Source: Elusimicrobia bacterium RIFOXYB2_FULL_49_7 (GTDB taxonomy: Bacteria; Fibrobacterota; OXYB2-FULL-49-7). From it: DNA of 5,797 nucleotides. The notes under the pieces are model-generated. The model had not been told where the DNA came from, made no database searches, and saw nothing but the letters and a program-made list of their open reading frames with translations. Positions 1-5,797 of this stretch are shown here, piece after piece (position 1 is the first letter of the stretch; each line of letters starts with the position of its first letter). The stretch covers positions 1 through 5,797 of the forward strand of contig MGVN01000189.1 of NCBI GenBank assembly GCA_001800515.1. Direction: 5' to 3'. The position numbers and the translations under genes are program-made.

Positions 1-319
1 TACCGCCGATGGATGCGGCATCGCCGTCACCCATGATGACAATAACGGACAGGTCCGGACGGGTGGCCTTGATACCCGCAGCAAAGGGAAGAGCGCGGCC
101 GTGGAGGGTATGCACCGTATCACAATCGATGTAAAAAGAAGCGCGGGAGGCACAACCGATGCCGGAAACGATAACCGTCTTCTCCGGATCATATTTTAGC
201 TTATTCAAAGCAGCGAGCAGGGATGTTAAAACAATATGGTTTCCGCATCCCTTACACCAGAGAGTGGGTAGCCGTTCTTCTCGAAAACGGAAAAGAGCAG
301 GTTTCTTGCCCTGAATCAT
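1..319 (-). CDS. korB: 2-oxoacid:ferredoxin oxidoreductase, beta subunit (3'-truncated by the window edge)
   Basis: I translated this frame by hand from the ATG at 319. It gives 106 residues before the window ends, about a third of a normal beta subunit (usually about 250-300 aa). The beta subunit binds thiamine diphosphate and, in this family, an iron-sulfur cluster. It takes part in CoA-dependent oxidative decarboxylation of a 2-oxoacid with ferredoxin as acceptor, or the reverse carboxylation, in the cytoplasm. Visible hallmarks are WCKGCGN (21-27, cluster cysteines C22 and C25), SGIGCASR (52-59), HTLHGRALPFAAGIK (70-84) and GDGDAASIGG (97-106). The last is the start of the Mg/ThDP-binding motif, and the window cuts it just before the expected Asn. 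The start overlaps the alpha-subunit stop as ATGA and follows a G-rich Shine-Dalgarno sequence. 2-Oxoglutarate is the likeliest substrate, but branched-chain or other 2-oxoacid paralogues share these motifs. Confidence 0.93.
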   Translation of the reverse strand, partial: MIQGKKPALFRFREERLPTLWCKGCGNHIVLTSLLAALNKLKYDPEKTVIVSGIGCASRASFYIDCDTVHTLHGRALPFAAGIKATRPDLSVIVIMGDGDAASIGG

Positions 320-1386
320 ACCCCCCCCTTTAAGGCCCGGAGAAGATGAGCCGGTGTCATGATTTCGCCATTGGCCTGGAGGCAGGCTGTTACCGTTGCG
401 TCGGCTTTAACGCACCGTTCCACTTCCAGCACCAGTTGTCCCATGTTCATTTCAGCGACCAGCAGTCGTTTGCATTGTTGGGCCAAGCGGGAAAGCGTTT
501 GTTTCGGAAAGGGAAAAAGAGTTTTCAGTTGAAGCAGTCCTGCACGCAGCCCTTGTTGTCGCGCCATCTTTACCGCATGGAGTGCGGATCGTGTGGTTAT
601 TCCATAGGCAATCACCGCGCACTCCGCATCCTCCAAGAAGAAGGATTCGGTTTGTTCGATGTCCGACAGAAAAGAGGTGATTTTAGTCTTCAGTCGCTCC
701 TGAAAGGTTTGAACCGTATCAGGATGGATAGTTGGAAAGCCGTCTTCACCATGGATGAGGCCGGTGATGCTCACCCGTTTTCCGATTCCCAGCAGCGGTT
801 GAAAGAAGGTTTGTTGCTGTGCGGCAGGGTATTTCGGCAGGCGTATCTTTTCACGAAGGTGAGCAACGCATTCATCGCAGAGCAGAATGACGGGGGTTCG
901 AAAACGGTGGGCCAGTTCAAAAGCGCGTATTGTCAAATCATGCATCTCCTGGACCGATGCGGGGCAGAGAATAATGGGAAAGGTGTCGCCGTGGGCACCG
1001 TAAGCTGCGGCCAATACGTCGGATTGAGAGGGCAGGGTAGGAAGTCCGGTGGACGGCCCGCCGCGCATGACATTTATGATGACACAGGGAATTTCAGCCG
1101 CGCAACCGTAGCTGATGAGTTCCTGCATGAGCGACAGACCCGGCCCGCTGGTGGCGGTCATGGCGTGCGCACCGACCAGAGAAGCGCCCAAGACGGCAGC
1201 CAGCGAGGCGATTTCGTCCTCCATCTGAATGAAATGGCCGCCGGGTAGCTCTTTTAAACGAGCAGAGGCGTTTTCCGCAATTTCGGTGGATGGGGTGATG
1301 GGGTAACCGGCAAAGAACGTCATGCCCGCCCGGAGGGCACCCAGCACACACGCTTCAGCTCCTTGAAGGAAAAAGACCGATTCCAT
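316..1386 (-). CDS. korA: 2-oxoacid:ferredoxin oxidoreductase, alpha subunit (KorA type)
   Basis: This is the alpha subunit (356 aa) of a 2-oxoacid:ferredoxin oxidoreductase. It carries the pyrimidine-binding domain that forms the ThDP active site together with KorB. From the chosen Met, the family motifs are GAEACVLGALRAG (9-21), FFAGYPITPSTEIAE (24-38), MEDEIASLAAVLGAS (55-69), TATSGPGLSLMQE (77-89), MRGGPSTGLPT (107-117) and ITGLIHGEDGFP (207-218). The C-terminal domain holds VIAYGITTRSAL (258-269). The length matches stand-alone KorA subunits without a fused gamma domain. The frame stays open to a GTG at 1461, but those 25 extra codons would be read from the terminator of the upstream tRNA. 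The ATG at 1386 has an AAGG ten bases upstream and begins directly at the conserved domain. No ferredoxin-like delta subunit precedes it; a gamma subunit could lie beyond korB. 2-Oxoglutarate is the likely substrate by similarity, but it is not proven by the sequence. Confidence 0.93.
   Translation of the reverse strand: MESVFFLQGAEACVLGALRAGMTFFAGYPITPSTEIAENASARLKELPGGHFIQMEDEIASLAAVLGASLVGAHAMTATSGPGLSLMQELISYGCAAEIPCVIINVMRGGPSTGLPTLPSQSDVLAAAYGAHGDTFPIILCPASVQEMHDLTIRAFELAHRFRTPVILLCDECVAHLREKIRLPKYPAAQQQTFFQPLLGIGKRVSITGLIHGEDGFPTIHPDTVQTFQERLKTKITSFLSDIEQTESFFLEDAECAVIAYGITTRSALHAVKMARQQGLRAGLLQLKTLFPFPKQTLSRLAQQCKRLLVAEMNMGQLVLEVERCVKADATVTACLQANGEIMTPAHLLRALKGGV
321..331 (-). promoter_or_regulatory. 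Ribosome binding site of korB containing a G8 tract
   Basis: Reading on the minus strand, AAAGGGGGGGG lies one base before the ATG at 319, so an AAGG/AGG/GGGG core sits at a workable distance. The same bases encode the last Lys-Gly-Gly-Val codons of the alpha subunit. The site therefore serves as both coding sequence and ribosome binding site, consistent with coupled translation of the two subunits. Confidence 0.7.
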
Positions 1387-1396
1387 TTGTTGCTTG

Positions 1397-1400
1397 CCTT
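1397..1400 (-). promoter_or_regulatory. Candidate ribosome binding site of korA
   Basis: The minus strand reads ACAAGGCAAGCAACAA before the ATG at 1386, giving an AAGG core with a ten-base spacer. It is modest in strength but is the only Shine-Dalgarno-like sequence between the terminator and the conserved start of the protein. It supports the ATG at 1386 over the GTG at 1461. Confidence 0.5.
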
Positions 1401-1423
1401 GTTTGTTCCGGTTTGCTGAAGGC

Positions 1424-1458
1424 AAAAAAAAGACCGCTTCCGAAGTTGGAAGCGGTCT
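1424..1458 (-). terminator. Rho-independent terminator after tRNA-Gln
   Basis: The minus strand has AGACCGCTTCC, a six-base loop, then GGAAGCGGTCT, an 11-bp perfect stem. The stem runs into a tract of eight T (the first of which is the last paired base). It starts four bases after the encoded CCA end of the tRNA, so it should end the tRNA transcript. It points toward korA and lies 37 bp before its ATG, so korAB must be transcribed by read-through or from a promoter I could not identify. Confidence 0.93.
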
Positions 1459-1462
1459 CACA

Positions 1463-1537
1463 TGGTTGGGGCGGCTGGATTCGAACCAACGATTGCCAGA
1501 ATCAAAATCTGGTGACTTACCACTTGTCGACGCCCCA
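1463..1537 (-). tRNA. tRNA-Gln, anticodon UUG
   Basis: The minus strand folds into a complete 75-nt tRNA with an encoded 3' CCA. The acceptor stem is TGGGGCG paired with CGCCCCA, with the U1-A72 pair typical of bacterial tRNA-Gln, and discriminator A73. The D stem is GAC/GTC. The anticodon stem is CCAGA/TCTGG around the loop TTTTGAT, which places TTG at 34-36 (window bases 1503-1505). The T stem is GTTGG/CCAGC (one G-T pair) around TTCGAAT. It reads CAA codons, and CAG by wobble. It appears to be a single-gene unit, with its own terminator immediately after it. Confidence 0.97.
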
Positions 1538-1561
1538 TCGTTTATGTCGAATAAGGGTTAT

Positions 1562-1590
1562 AAAATACTAACTCAGCGGGATAATTGCAA
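1562..1590 (-). promoter_or_regulatory. Candidate sigma-70-type promoter for tRNA-Gln
   Basis: In the short gap upstream of the tRNA the minus strand has TTGCAA (1590-1585), a 17-bp spacer, then TATTTT (1567-1562). Each box matches four of six consensus bases. Transcription would start near 1555, about 18 bases before the mature tRNA 5' end. The AT-rich stretch from 1538 to 1620 also offers other -10-like hexamers (for example TTATAA), so the exact boxes are uncertain. Confidence 0.35.
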
Positions 1591-1623
1591 TAATCACAGA
1601 ATTTGGAATATATCATTTGTTTC

Positions 1624-3129
1624 TTACCGGATACGAAGCACCTCGCTTCCCCGATCGCCCTGAGGAGGGCGAAGGGACTCAAATCGGGCGGCATAACGCT
1701 CCCGTGCGGGCAATATATAACGGAGAGTGGCGTTGCTCCACGCAAAACGGTCCAATACCACATGGGTGACCCTTTTGATCCGGCAATAGGCCATGACCGA
1801 ATCCGGATTCGGCGTCAGAGGAATGGACACACTTTTGCGATCCGATTTCAGGTAAAACAGATAGGGACTTCGGGTGCAGAAAACAGCGGTGGTGTCTGTA
1901 TGGGTTTTGGCCCATTCCGCAGCCCGATAATAATCAATCCAATCTTCGGTCAGGGGCATGCGGCTCTTACGAAAAGCCTCACCGAAATTAAGCAGGGAAA
2001 ATAAAAGCATTATCCCAAGCATCAATTTGCCAAAACGGGGCTGAATATCCGGATGGAGAAAAGCAGTAGAAGCATAGGACAGATTGCGTAGCAGCATCAT
2101 ATAAAGTATGGGTATCAAGGGAATGAGAAAACGGGAACCCGACCAGACCCGCGGCCACAGAAGCAGAATTCCGGCATAAAAGACCAGAAAGATGAGAAGG
2201 AAAAGATCCGGATGAGAAGCGAGAGCCCGTTTGGGCGGATAAAAGAGGAGAAGCGAAATGAGAGAAACGGAAAAGACGATAAAACTGGAAGGCGAAAGTC
2301 CGCCCATATCCTCCATGAATGAAAGCAATGTCATTTGAATGACCTGGCTCAGATAAAAAGAACCATTGTCCCAGACTCGTTTAAGTAAATCCAGAGGAGA
2401 AGAAAGGCCAAGATGAGGGGCATACGGGTCTTTCAATAACAACAAGCGGCCATACCCGCCGCTATCGGCCATCTGCGCCTTATGCCAAAGATAGAACAGG
2501 ATAAATACCGCAATCATGATGATGGCCGGCCACATTTTCCGACGATAAAAGAGAATGGCCAGTAATGCGAGCAGAGAGGCAACACCTGCCGTCCGGACAA
2601 AAACCGTAGCCATCAGAAGCAGAGCAGCCATGGCCAGTGAAAATGGATTGCCTGACTCCAAATAGCGTAAAAAGAAAAGAATCCCTCCTAATAACAAAGC
2701 GGTAAAAAGGGGTTCAGACATCATGGCGCCCACACTGTCCAGAAGCCAGAAATTGGATAGGGTGAGAAAAAGGGCGCTCCAGAGATAGGCTCCCTGCAAA
2801 AATCGGGCGGCTAAAAGATAAAACAGCAGTATCAGAACAGCCCAGAGTCCCACCATGGCCAGTTGCAATAGCAACAGATGAAACCCGAAACACCGAATAA
2901 CGAAGGAAAGGAAAAAAGGGAAGCCCATGGGAAATTGATCGCTCTTGGGCTGGTCCGGATCATTGATGAACCGAAGGCCATGACCTTGCGCAAGCGATTT
3001 GGCCAGGCAGATATATCCGCCGTTATCACCGTTGGTGGACAGCTCCTTCTGATAGGTCAGCAGGCCCAGGACAATGGCCAGCAGGGGCAGGAGTATCAGC
3101 GCGCGCCAGGAAAGAGTGGTTTTATCCAT
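1624..3129 (-). CDS. GT-C fold membrane glycosyltransferase (family 39 / PMT_2-like)
   Basis: This is an integral membrane protein of 501 aa with about 10-12 hydrophobic helices (first at 9-26, last at 366-384), followed by a soluble tail. GT-C enzymes transfer a sugar from a polyprenyl-phosphate donor to an acceptor on the outer face of the membrane. Family features are the first external loop after helix 1 with NGDNGGYICLAKSLAQG (33-49), where D35 is the candidate catalytic or metal-binding acid. Others are MMSEPLFTALLL (136-147), VRTAGVASLL (178-187) and a late GSRFLIPLIP (331-340). The tail (about 395-501) has the AEWAKTHTD...CTRSPYLFYLKSDR pattern common after the membrane part of such proteins. 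The ATG at 3129 starts 9 bp after the upstream stop, but no Shine-Dalgarno sequence is visible, so translation may depend on coupling. The sugar and acceptor cannot be told from the sequence. Confidence 0.8.
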   Translation of the reverse strand: MDKTTLSWRALILLPLLAIVLGLLTYQKELSTNGDNGGYICLAKSLAQGHGLRFINDPDQPKSDQFPMGFPFFLSFVIRCFGFHLLLLQLAMVGLWAVLILLFYLLAARFLQGAYLWSALFLTLSNFWLLDSVGAMMSEPLFTALLLGGILFFLRYLESGNPFSLAMAALLLMATVFVRTAGVASLLALLAILFYRRKMWPAIIMIAVFILFYLWHKAQMADSGGYGRLLLLKDPYAPHLGLSSPLDLLKRVWDNGSFYLSQVIQMTLLSFMEDMGGLSPSSFIVFSVSLISLLLFYPPKRALASHPDLFLLIFLVFYAGILLLWPRVWSGSRFLIPLIPILYMMLLRNLSYASTAFLHPDIQPRFGKLMLGIMLLFSLLNFGEAFRKSRMPLTEDWIDYYRAAEWAKTHTDTTAVFCTRSPYLFYLKSDRKSVSIPLTPNPDSVMAYCRIKRVTHVVLDRFAWSNATLRYILPARERYAARFESLRPPQGDRGSEVLRIR

Positions 3130-3138
3130 TAAGTGTTA

Positions 3139-5797
3139 TCAGTAAAAAAGCGAATCCGCCGAAAAAATCGTCTTATGCGGCCACCGATCCGACAGCCCTC
3201 CTTCAACCCCTTCCGGAAACGCCAGACGGGCCATCAACCATCTCATCCGAACCGGAGAATAATGAATCGATGAATATCCTTCCCGCCCATCATATCCATT
3301 ATAGGGATCAGCCGCTTCCTGTTCCAGATTCTGAGCGGCCGTGGTATCCAATAACACCTGCCGAAAAAGAGTGCTGTCCTGATCTAATAAAAAGGAGGCC
3401 ACTTGTCCGGCCGCCGCATCGGATGCCACAAAACAGAGGGCCGCTCCATATTCCTGCTTAAGCCGAACGAGACGGTTAAAATAGAGCCGTGCCGAAGGAA
3501 CCCCATAGAACGCATTCGAGATCATCTGTCGAGACAATCTTACCCCACGATTTTCCATGTCCGCCCAGGGAAAGAAACAAACCGTCATCCCTTTTTTCAG
3601 TGCGATTGCAATCAGCCCCGTATCGGATGACAGTAACGAATCATTGAAAGCGATTTTCTCCAGAACCAACACCCCTGCTGCGGCCATTCTCTCACGTCGC
3701 ACTTCAATCCACCCTCCTGAGACCGGGTCTCTGGGATTAAACACTCCCTGCCGAACGGCAAATCCGGGTGGGCTGGGCAGTTTATCATAGGAGGGGTCCA
3801 TCTCTTTGCCTACCACTCGGAAAGCCGCATGGAATACCGACGTGTCCGGTTTGAACTGGCGGTTGATTTCAGATAAGGTGGCCAGAAGCGGTGGGGAAAC
3901 AGAAGCCAGATTTTCCGATCCAATCACCACATGACTACGGACATCCTGTTCGGATAGAGGCCTAAAACGAATGGGATAGGTCGGCCGGATATTATCAGAC
4001 AAAGCAAAGGATTGTAAAAAACCATCCAGTGCGGACGGCAGGACGAACTGAATCAAGGAATCGCTGTTGTTCGCCGTAAAAGCAATCCCCTTGGTTTGTG
4101 CGGCCAGATGGGTCATCCATCCGTTCTGATCCGGTGATAAGGCGAGATAAAAACGGTTAGGCGTAGCGGTTGCCGATAAAAGATTTTCCATGGAGCTAAG
4201 ACCCGCCAGACCGGGAACAAGGGATTGCAAGGGAATCTCAGGCCGAAGAATCAAATCATCAAATGAAGTCGGGCCATTGACATAAAGAACAGCCTGGATG
4301 GTCGAATCCAGTAAACTCGCGTAAAGTGCCGTATAAGCATCCTGATCCAATGCGACAACGGCTTTGGGGCTCACGCCTCCTGCCACCTGATTTAAATAAT
4401 CGAGACTGCTGACGGCTTCGGAAAGGGGGTAAAAGGCGGGTGCAAAACCGTCGGCCAGGGTTTGGACGGCAGCCGCAGAATGAGAAAAACCGGCCCCTAT
4501 CCTTTCCCCTGTCCCGGCATTATCAAAGGCCAATACCGCACAACCCCGTCGGGCGAAGTTTTCCGCCAGGTTAACGGAAACCGGAAGTGTTTTACCCTCC
4601 GCATGATTGCCTGAGAGCAATAGAATGGCGGCGGCGATACCTTGATTAGAGTGCTCCGAACCCCTATCGGGAAGATAAAGATTAGCGGGGATGACTTCCC
4701 CAAAAGGTCCGCTGAGGAGCAGAGGCGTCAGGATAAAACCCTGCCCTTGAACGGAGGCCATGGCCTGATAGCGGGGAGGAGGTAAGGCGGTCATCGGATC
4801 AATCGGGAAAGCGGTTTTGATGAAACGAAGCAAGGCGGCGCGATTTGTCAAAGCACGGGTTTTCCATTCCAAGGGATAAGAGGAGAGAAAAAGTGTTCCA
4901 TCACCTGCAGCTACGGGGTGTTGCTCAATCCGGAAAAGCGCACTCTGACCGCTGCGAACCATCTGTGACAGTCCGAGCGGCCGAACCATGGCCGGATCCG
5001 ACAGAAAACGAAGATAAGGCCTGCGATTATATTCCGGATAATCGGCGAGCAGATAATCAGCCCCGGCTTGACGGGCATACTCCAGAAGAAGGGGAAATGA
5101 GGTGATGGAATCCGGCAGTGCGAGAGGGTGCCGTCCCGTCCGTTCCGGTAACAGCGGTCGTTCCGAAAGAATACGGCTTTCCTTAGGCGTTTCATGGATG
5201 ATCCAATTGGCGATATCCATCAGATGACGCGGCTCGCCTTGTGAAATGGCGCTGATGCGATCCAGATTCCGGAAAAAGGTGAAAAGCGTTGCACCCGCGA
5301 AAAGCAGCGGCAGTAGCCAGGTGAAACGGCCGCGTAACAACCGACCACCCGCGCCGGAGGTGATGGGGTAAACCGCGAGCGGGACATAAAACAGGATGAG
5401 GGCAAAGGAATAGAGCGGGTTCGGCTTAAAAAAGGCAAGGCTCACGAAGAGCAGCAGTCCTAAGCCGAAAAAGGCGAGTCGGCGACGAGGTTGTTTTTCC
5501 AGGAAAAGAAGAAAGAGCCCGAACAGCGCGAAAAGTCCGAGTCCCCAACCGAGCAGGATATCGATGTCCATAAGTAATCGGTAGTAGAGTCCCTTTAGAT
5601 GGGTGAAAAAAGGGTTATTTCCGCCCAGATCGATCAAAGGAAGGGTGGAAAACAGGGGAGATCCCGCTTTCCGGACCAGAAAAACAAAGAAAAGAAAGGT
5701 GATCAGAAAAACGCCGGAAAATATCAGCCCGGAAAACAAGGGCTGTTTTTCCTTCTCTGTTTTTAAGACGAAAAGGGAAATCCAGAAAAAGGGGAGG
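3139..5797 (-). CDS. GT-C glycosyltransferase-like membrane protein fused to degenerate alpha/beta-hydrolase-like domains (5' end outside the window)
   Basis: The frame is open to the window edge. The codons before the TTG at 5739 read LPFFWISLFVLKTEKEKQP, another membrane helix, so that TTG is an internal Leu and 885 residues are visible. Numbering from the TTG Leu, hydrophobic helices lie near 5-24, 60-80, 88-104, 107-125 and 139-156. These look like the C-terminal half of a GT-C enzyme; the catalytic first loop would be off the edge. Residues 171-272 form the usual soluble tail (IANWIIHETPKESRI, TGRHPLALP, GADYLLADY), matching the tail of the downstream gene. Residues about 295-580 resemble acetyl-xylan-esterase or dienelactone-hydrolase-like alpha/beta hydrolases: VIPANLYLP (349-357), SGNHAEGK (376-383), FDNAGTGER (405-413). 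The G-x-S-x-G nucleophile elbow is absent; VALDQDAYTAL (462-472) occupies its place. Residues about 600-866 seem to hold a second, more diverged copy. The extra domains probably sit outside the cytoplasmic membrane. Function is unknown; they may be glycan-binding. Confidence 0.78.
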   Translation of the reverse strand, partial: LPFFWISLFVLKTEKEKQPLFSGLIFSGVFLITFLFFVFLVRKAGSPLFSTLPLIDLGGNNPFFTHLKGLYYRLLMDIDILLGWGLGLFALFGLFLLFLEKQPRRRLAFFGLGLLLFVSLAFFKPNPLYSFALILFYVPLAVYPITSGAGGRLLRGRFTWLLPLLFAGATLFTFFRNLDRISAISQGEPRHLMDIANWIIHETPKESRILSERPLLPERTGRHPLALPDSITSFPLLLEYARQAGADYLLADYPEYNRRPYLRFLSDPAMVRPLGLSQMVRSGQSALFRIEQHPVAAGDGTLFLSSYPLEWKTRALTNRAALLRFIKTAFPIDPMTALPPPRYQAMASVQGQGFILTPLLLSGPFGEVIPANLYLPDRGSEHSNQGIAAAILLLSGNHAEGKTLPVSVNLAENFARRGCAVLAFDNAGTGERIGAGFSHSAAAVQTLADGFAPAFYPLSEAVSSLDYLNQVAGGVSPKAVVALDQDAYTALYASLLDSTIQAVLYVNGPTSFDDLILRPEIPLQSLVPGLAGLSSMENLLSATATPNRFYLALSPDQNGWMTHLAAQTKGIAFTANNSDSLIQFVLPSALDGFLQSFALSDNIRPTYPIRFRPLSEQDVRSHVVIGSENLASVSPPLLATLSEINRQFKPDTSVFHAAFRVVGKEMDPSYDKLPSPPGFAVRQGVFNPRDPVSGGWIEVRRERMAAAGVLVLEKIAFNDSLLSSDTGLIAIALKKGMTVCFFPWADMENRGVRLSRQMISNAFYGVPSARLYFNRLVRLKQEYGAALCFVASDAAAGQVASFLLDQDSTLFRQVLLDTTAAQNLEQEAADPYNGYDGREGYSSIHYSPVRMRWLMARLAFPEGVEGGLSDRWPHKTIFSADSLFY
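3547..3681 (-). other. Probable degenerate repeat of the hydrolase core, copy B
   Basis: This segment codes for residues 687-731 of the fusion protein. Aligned by eye over 45 positions without gaps to copy A, it has 11 identities and many conservative matches (GVLVL against AILLL, ALKKGMTV against FARRGCAV). The signature residues are lost: His379 is Ala, Lys383 is Ser, Asp406 is Pro, and the Gly-Glu of GER is Glu-Asn. It may be a decayed internal duplication or a similar but unrelated Rossmann-like fold. Confidence 0.4.
4501..4635 (-). other. Alpha/beta-hydrolase-like core segment, copy A
   Basis: This segment codes for residues 369-413 of the fusion protein, counted from the TTG Leu at 5739. 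It is a beta strand (AAAILLLSG), the NHAEGK signature, a helix (NLAENFARRG), a second strand (CAVLAFD) and the GTGER motif. That order matches the start of the hydrolase core in esterases of the acetyl-xylan-esterase-like group. It aligns without gaps to copy B at 3547-3681. Confidence 0.6.

Noticed and set aside
346..1248. Plus-strand open frame of 300 codons opposite korA
   Set aside because: It is the antisense shadow of a well-supported gene. Its translation shows no domain pattern and is low in hydrophobic order, and there is no reason to prefer it over KorA.
1463..1537. tRNA-Gln as an integration (att) site for a mobile element
   Set aside because: No integrase, no repeated copy of the tRNA 3' end and no change in gene character is seen on either side within the window.
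1577..1595. ATTGCAAT palindrome upstream of the tRNA as an operator
   Set aside because: Only eight bases are perfectly symmetric, in an AT-rich gap. They overlap the candidate -35 box, and no second copy or regulator gene is nearby.
1394..1663. Plus-strand open frame of 89 codons across the tRNA and terminator
   Set aside because: It runs antisense through the terminator hairpin and the whole tRNA-Gln gene. The peptide DSNQRLPESKSGDLPLV is a typical artefact of translating a tRNA complement.
1603..2004. Plus-strand open frame of 133 codons
   Set aside because: It overlaps the 3' end of the GT-C gene in antisense and shows no recognisable domain.
3403..3790. Two plus-strand open frames inside the large fusion gene
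   Set aside because: They are short shadows of the continuous 885-residue minus-strand frame, with no family features.

Overview
The window looks like chromosomal DNA of a free-living bacterium with roughly even base composition. All supported features lie on the minus strand, so the window reads right to left. Nothing in it fixes the phylum. A ferredoxin-linked 2-oxoacid oxidoreductase suggests an anaerobe, or an organism with low-potential carbon metabolism such as a reductive TCA route or fermentation. Two large membrane glycosyltransferase-like proteins suggest active surface-glycan assembly. No mobile elements, CRISPR arrays or integrases are visible.

Layout in transcription order. (1) 5797-3139 is the 3' part of a very large gene whose start lies outside the window. 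It encodes the last membrane helices of a GT-C-type glycosyltransferase, a small soluble domain typical of that family, and then a long C-terminal extension. The extension contains an alpha/beta-hydrolase-like domain without a recognisable nucleophile serine, and probably a second, more degraded copy of it. (2) After 9 bp comes a complete 501-aa GT-C glycosyltransferase-like protein (3129-1624), probably in the same transcription unit. (3) A tRNA-Gln(UUG) gene follows (1537-1463), with an encoded CCA end and a strong intrinsic terminator (1458-1424). (4) The alpha and beta subunits of a 2-oxoacid:ferredoxin oxidoreductase (korA, korB) follow; their genes overlap by 4 bp (ATGA), and korB runs off the left edge.

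The two membrane proteins probably work together or in parallel, moving sugars from lipid-linked donors to acceptors on the outer face of the cytoplasmic membrane. KorA and KorB form the catalytic core of one enzyme. The least ordinary item is the 866+ residue fusion of a GT-C membrane module to one or two apparently inactive hydrolase-like domains. No stretch over 300 bp lacks a gene.
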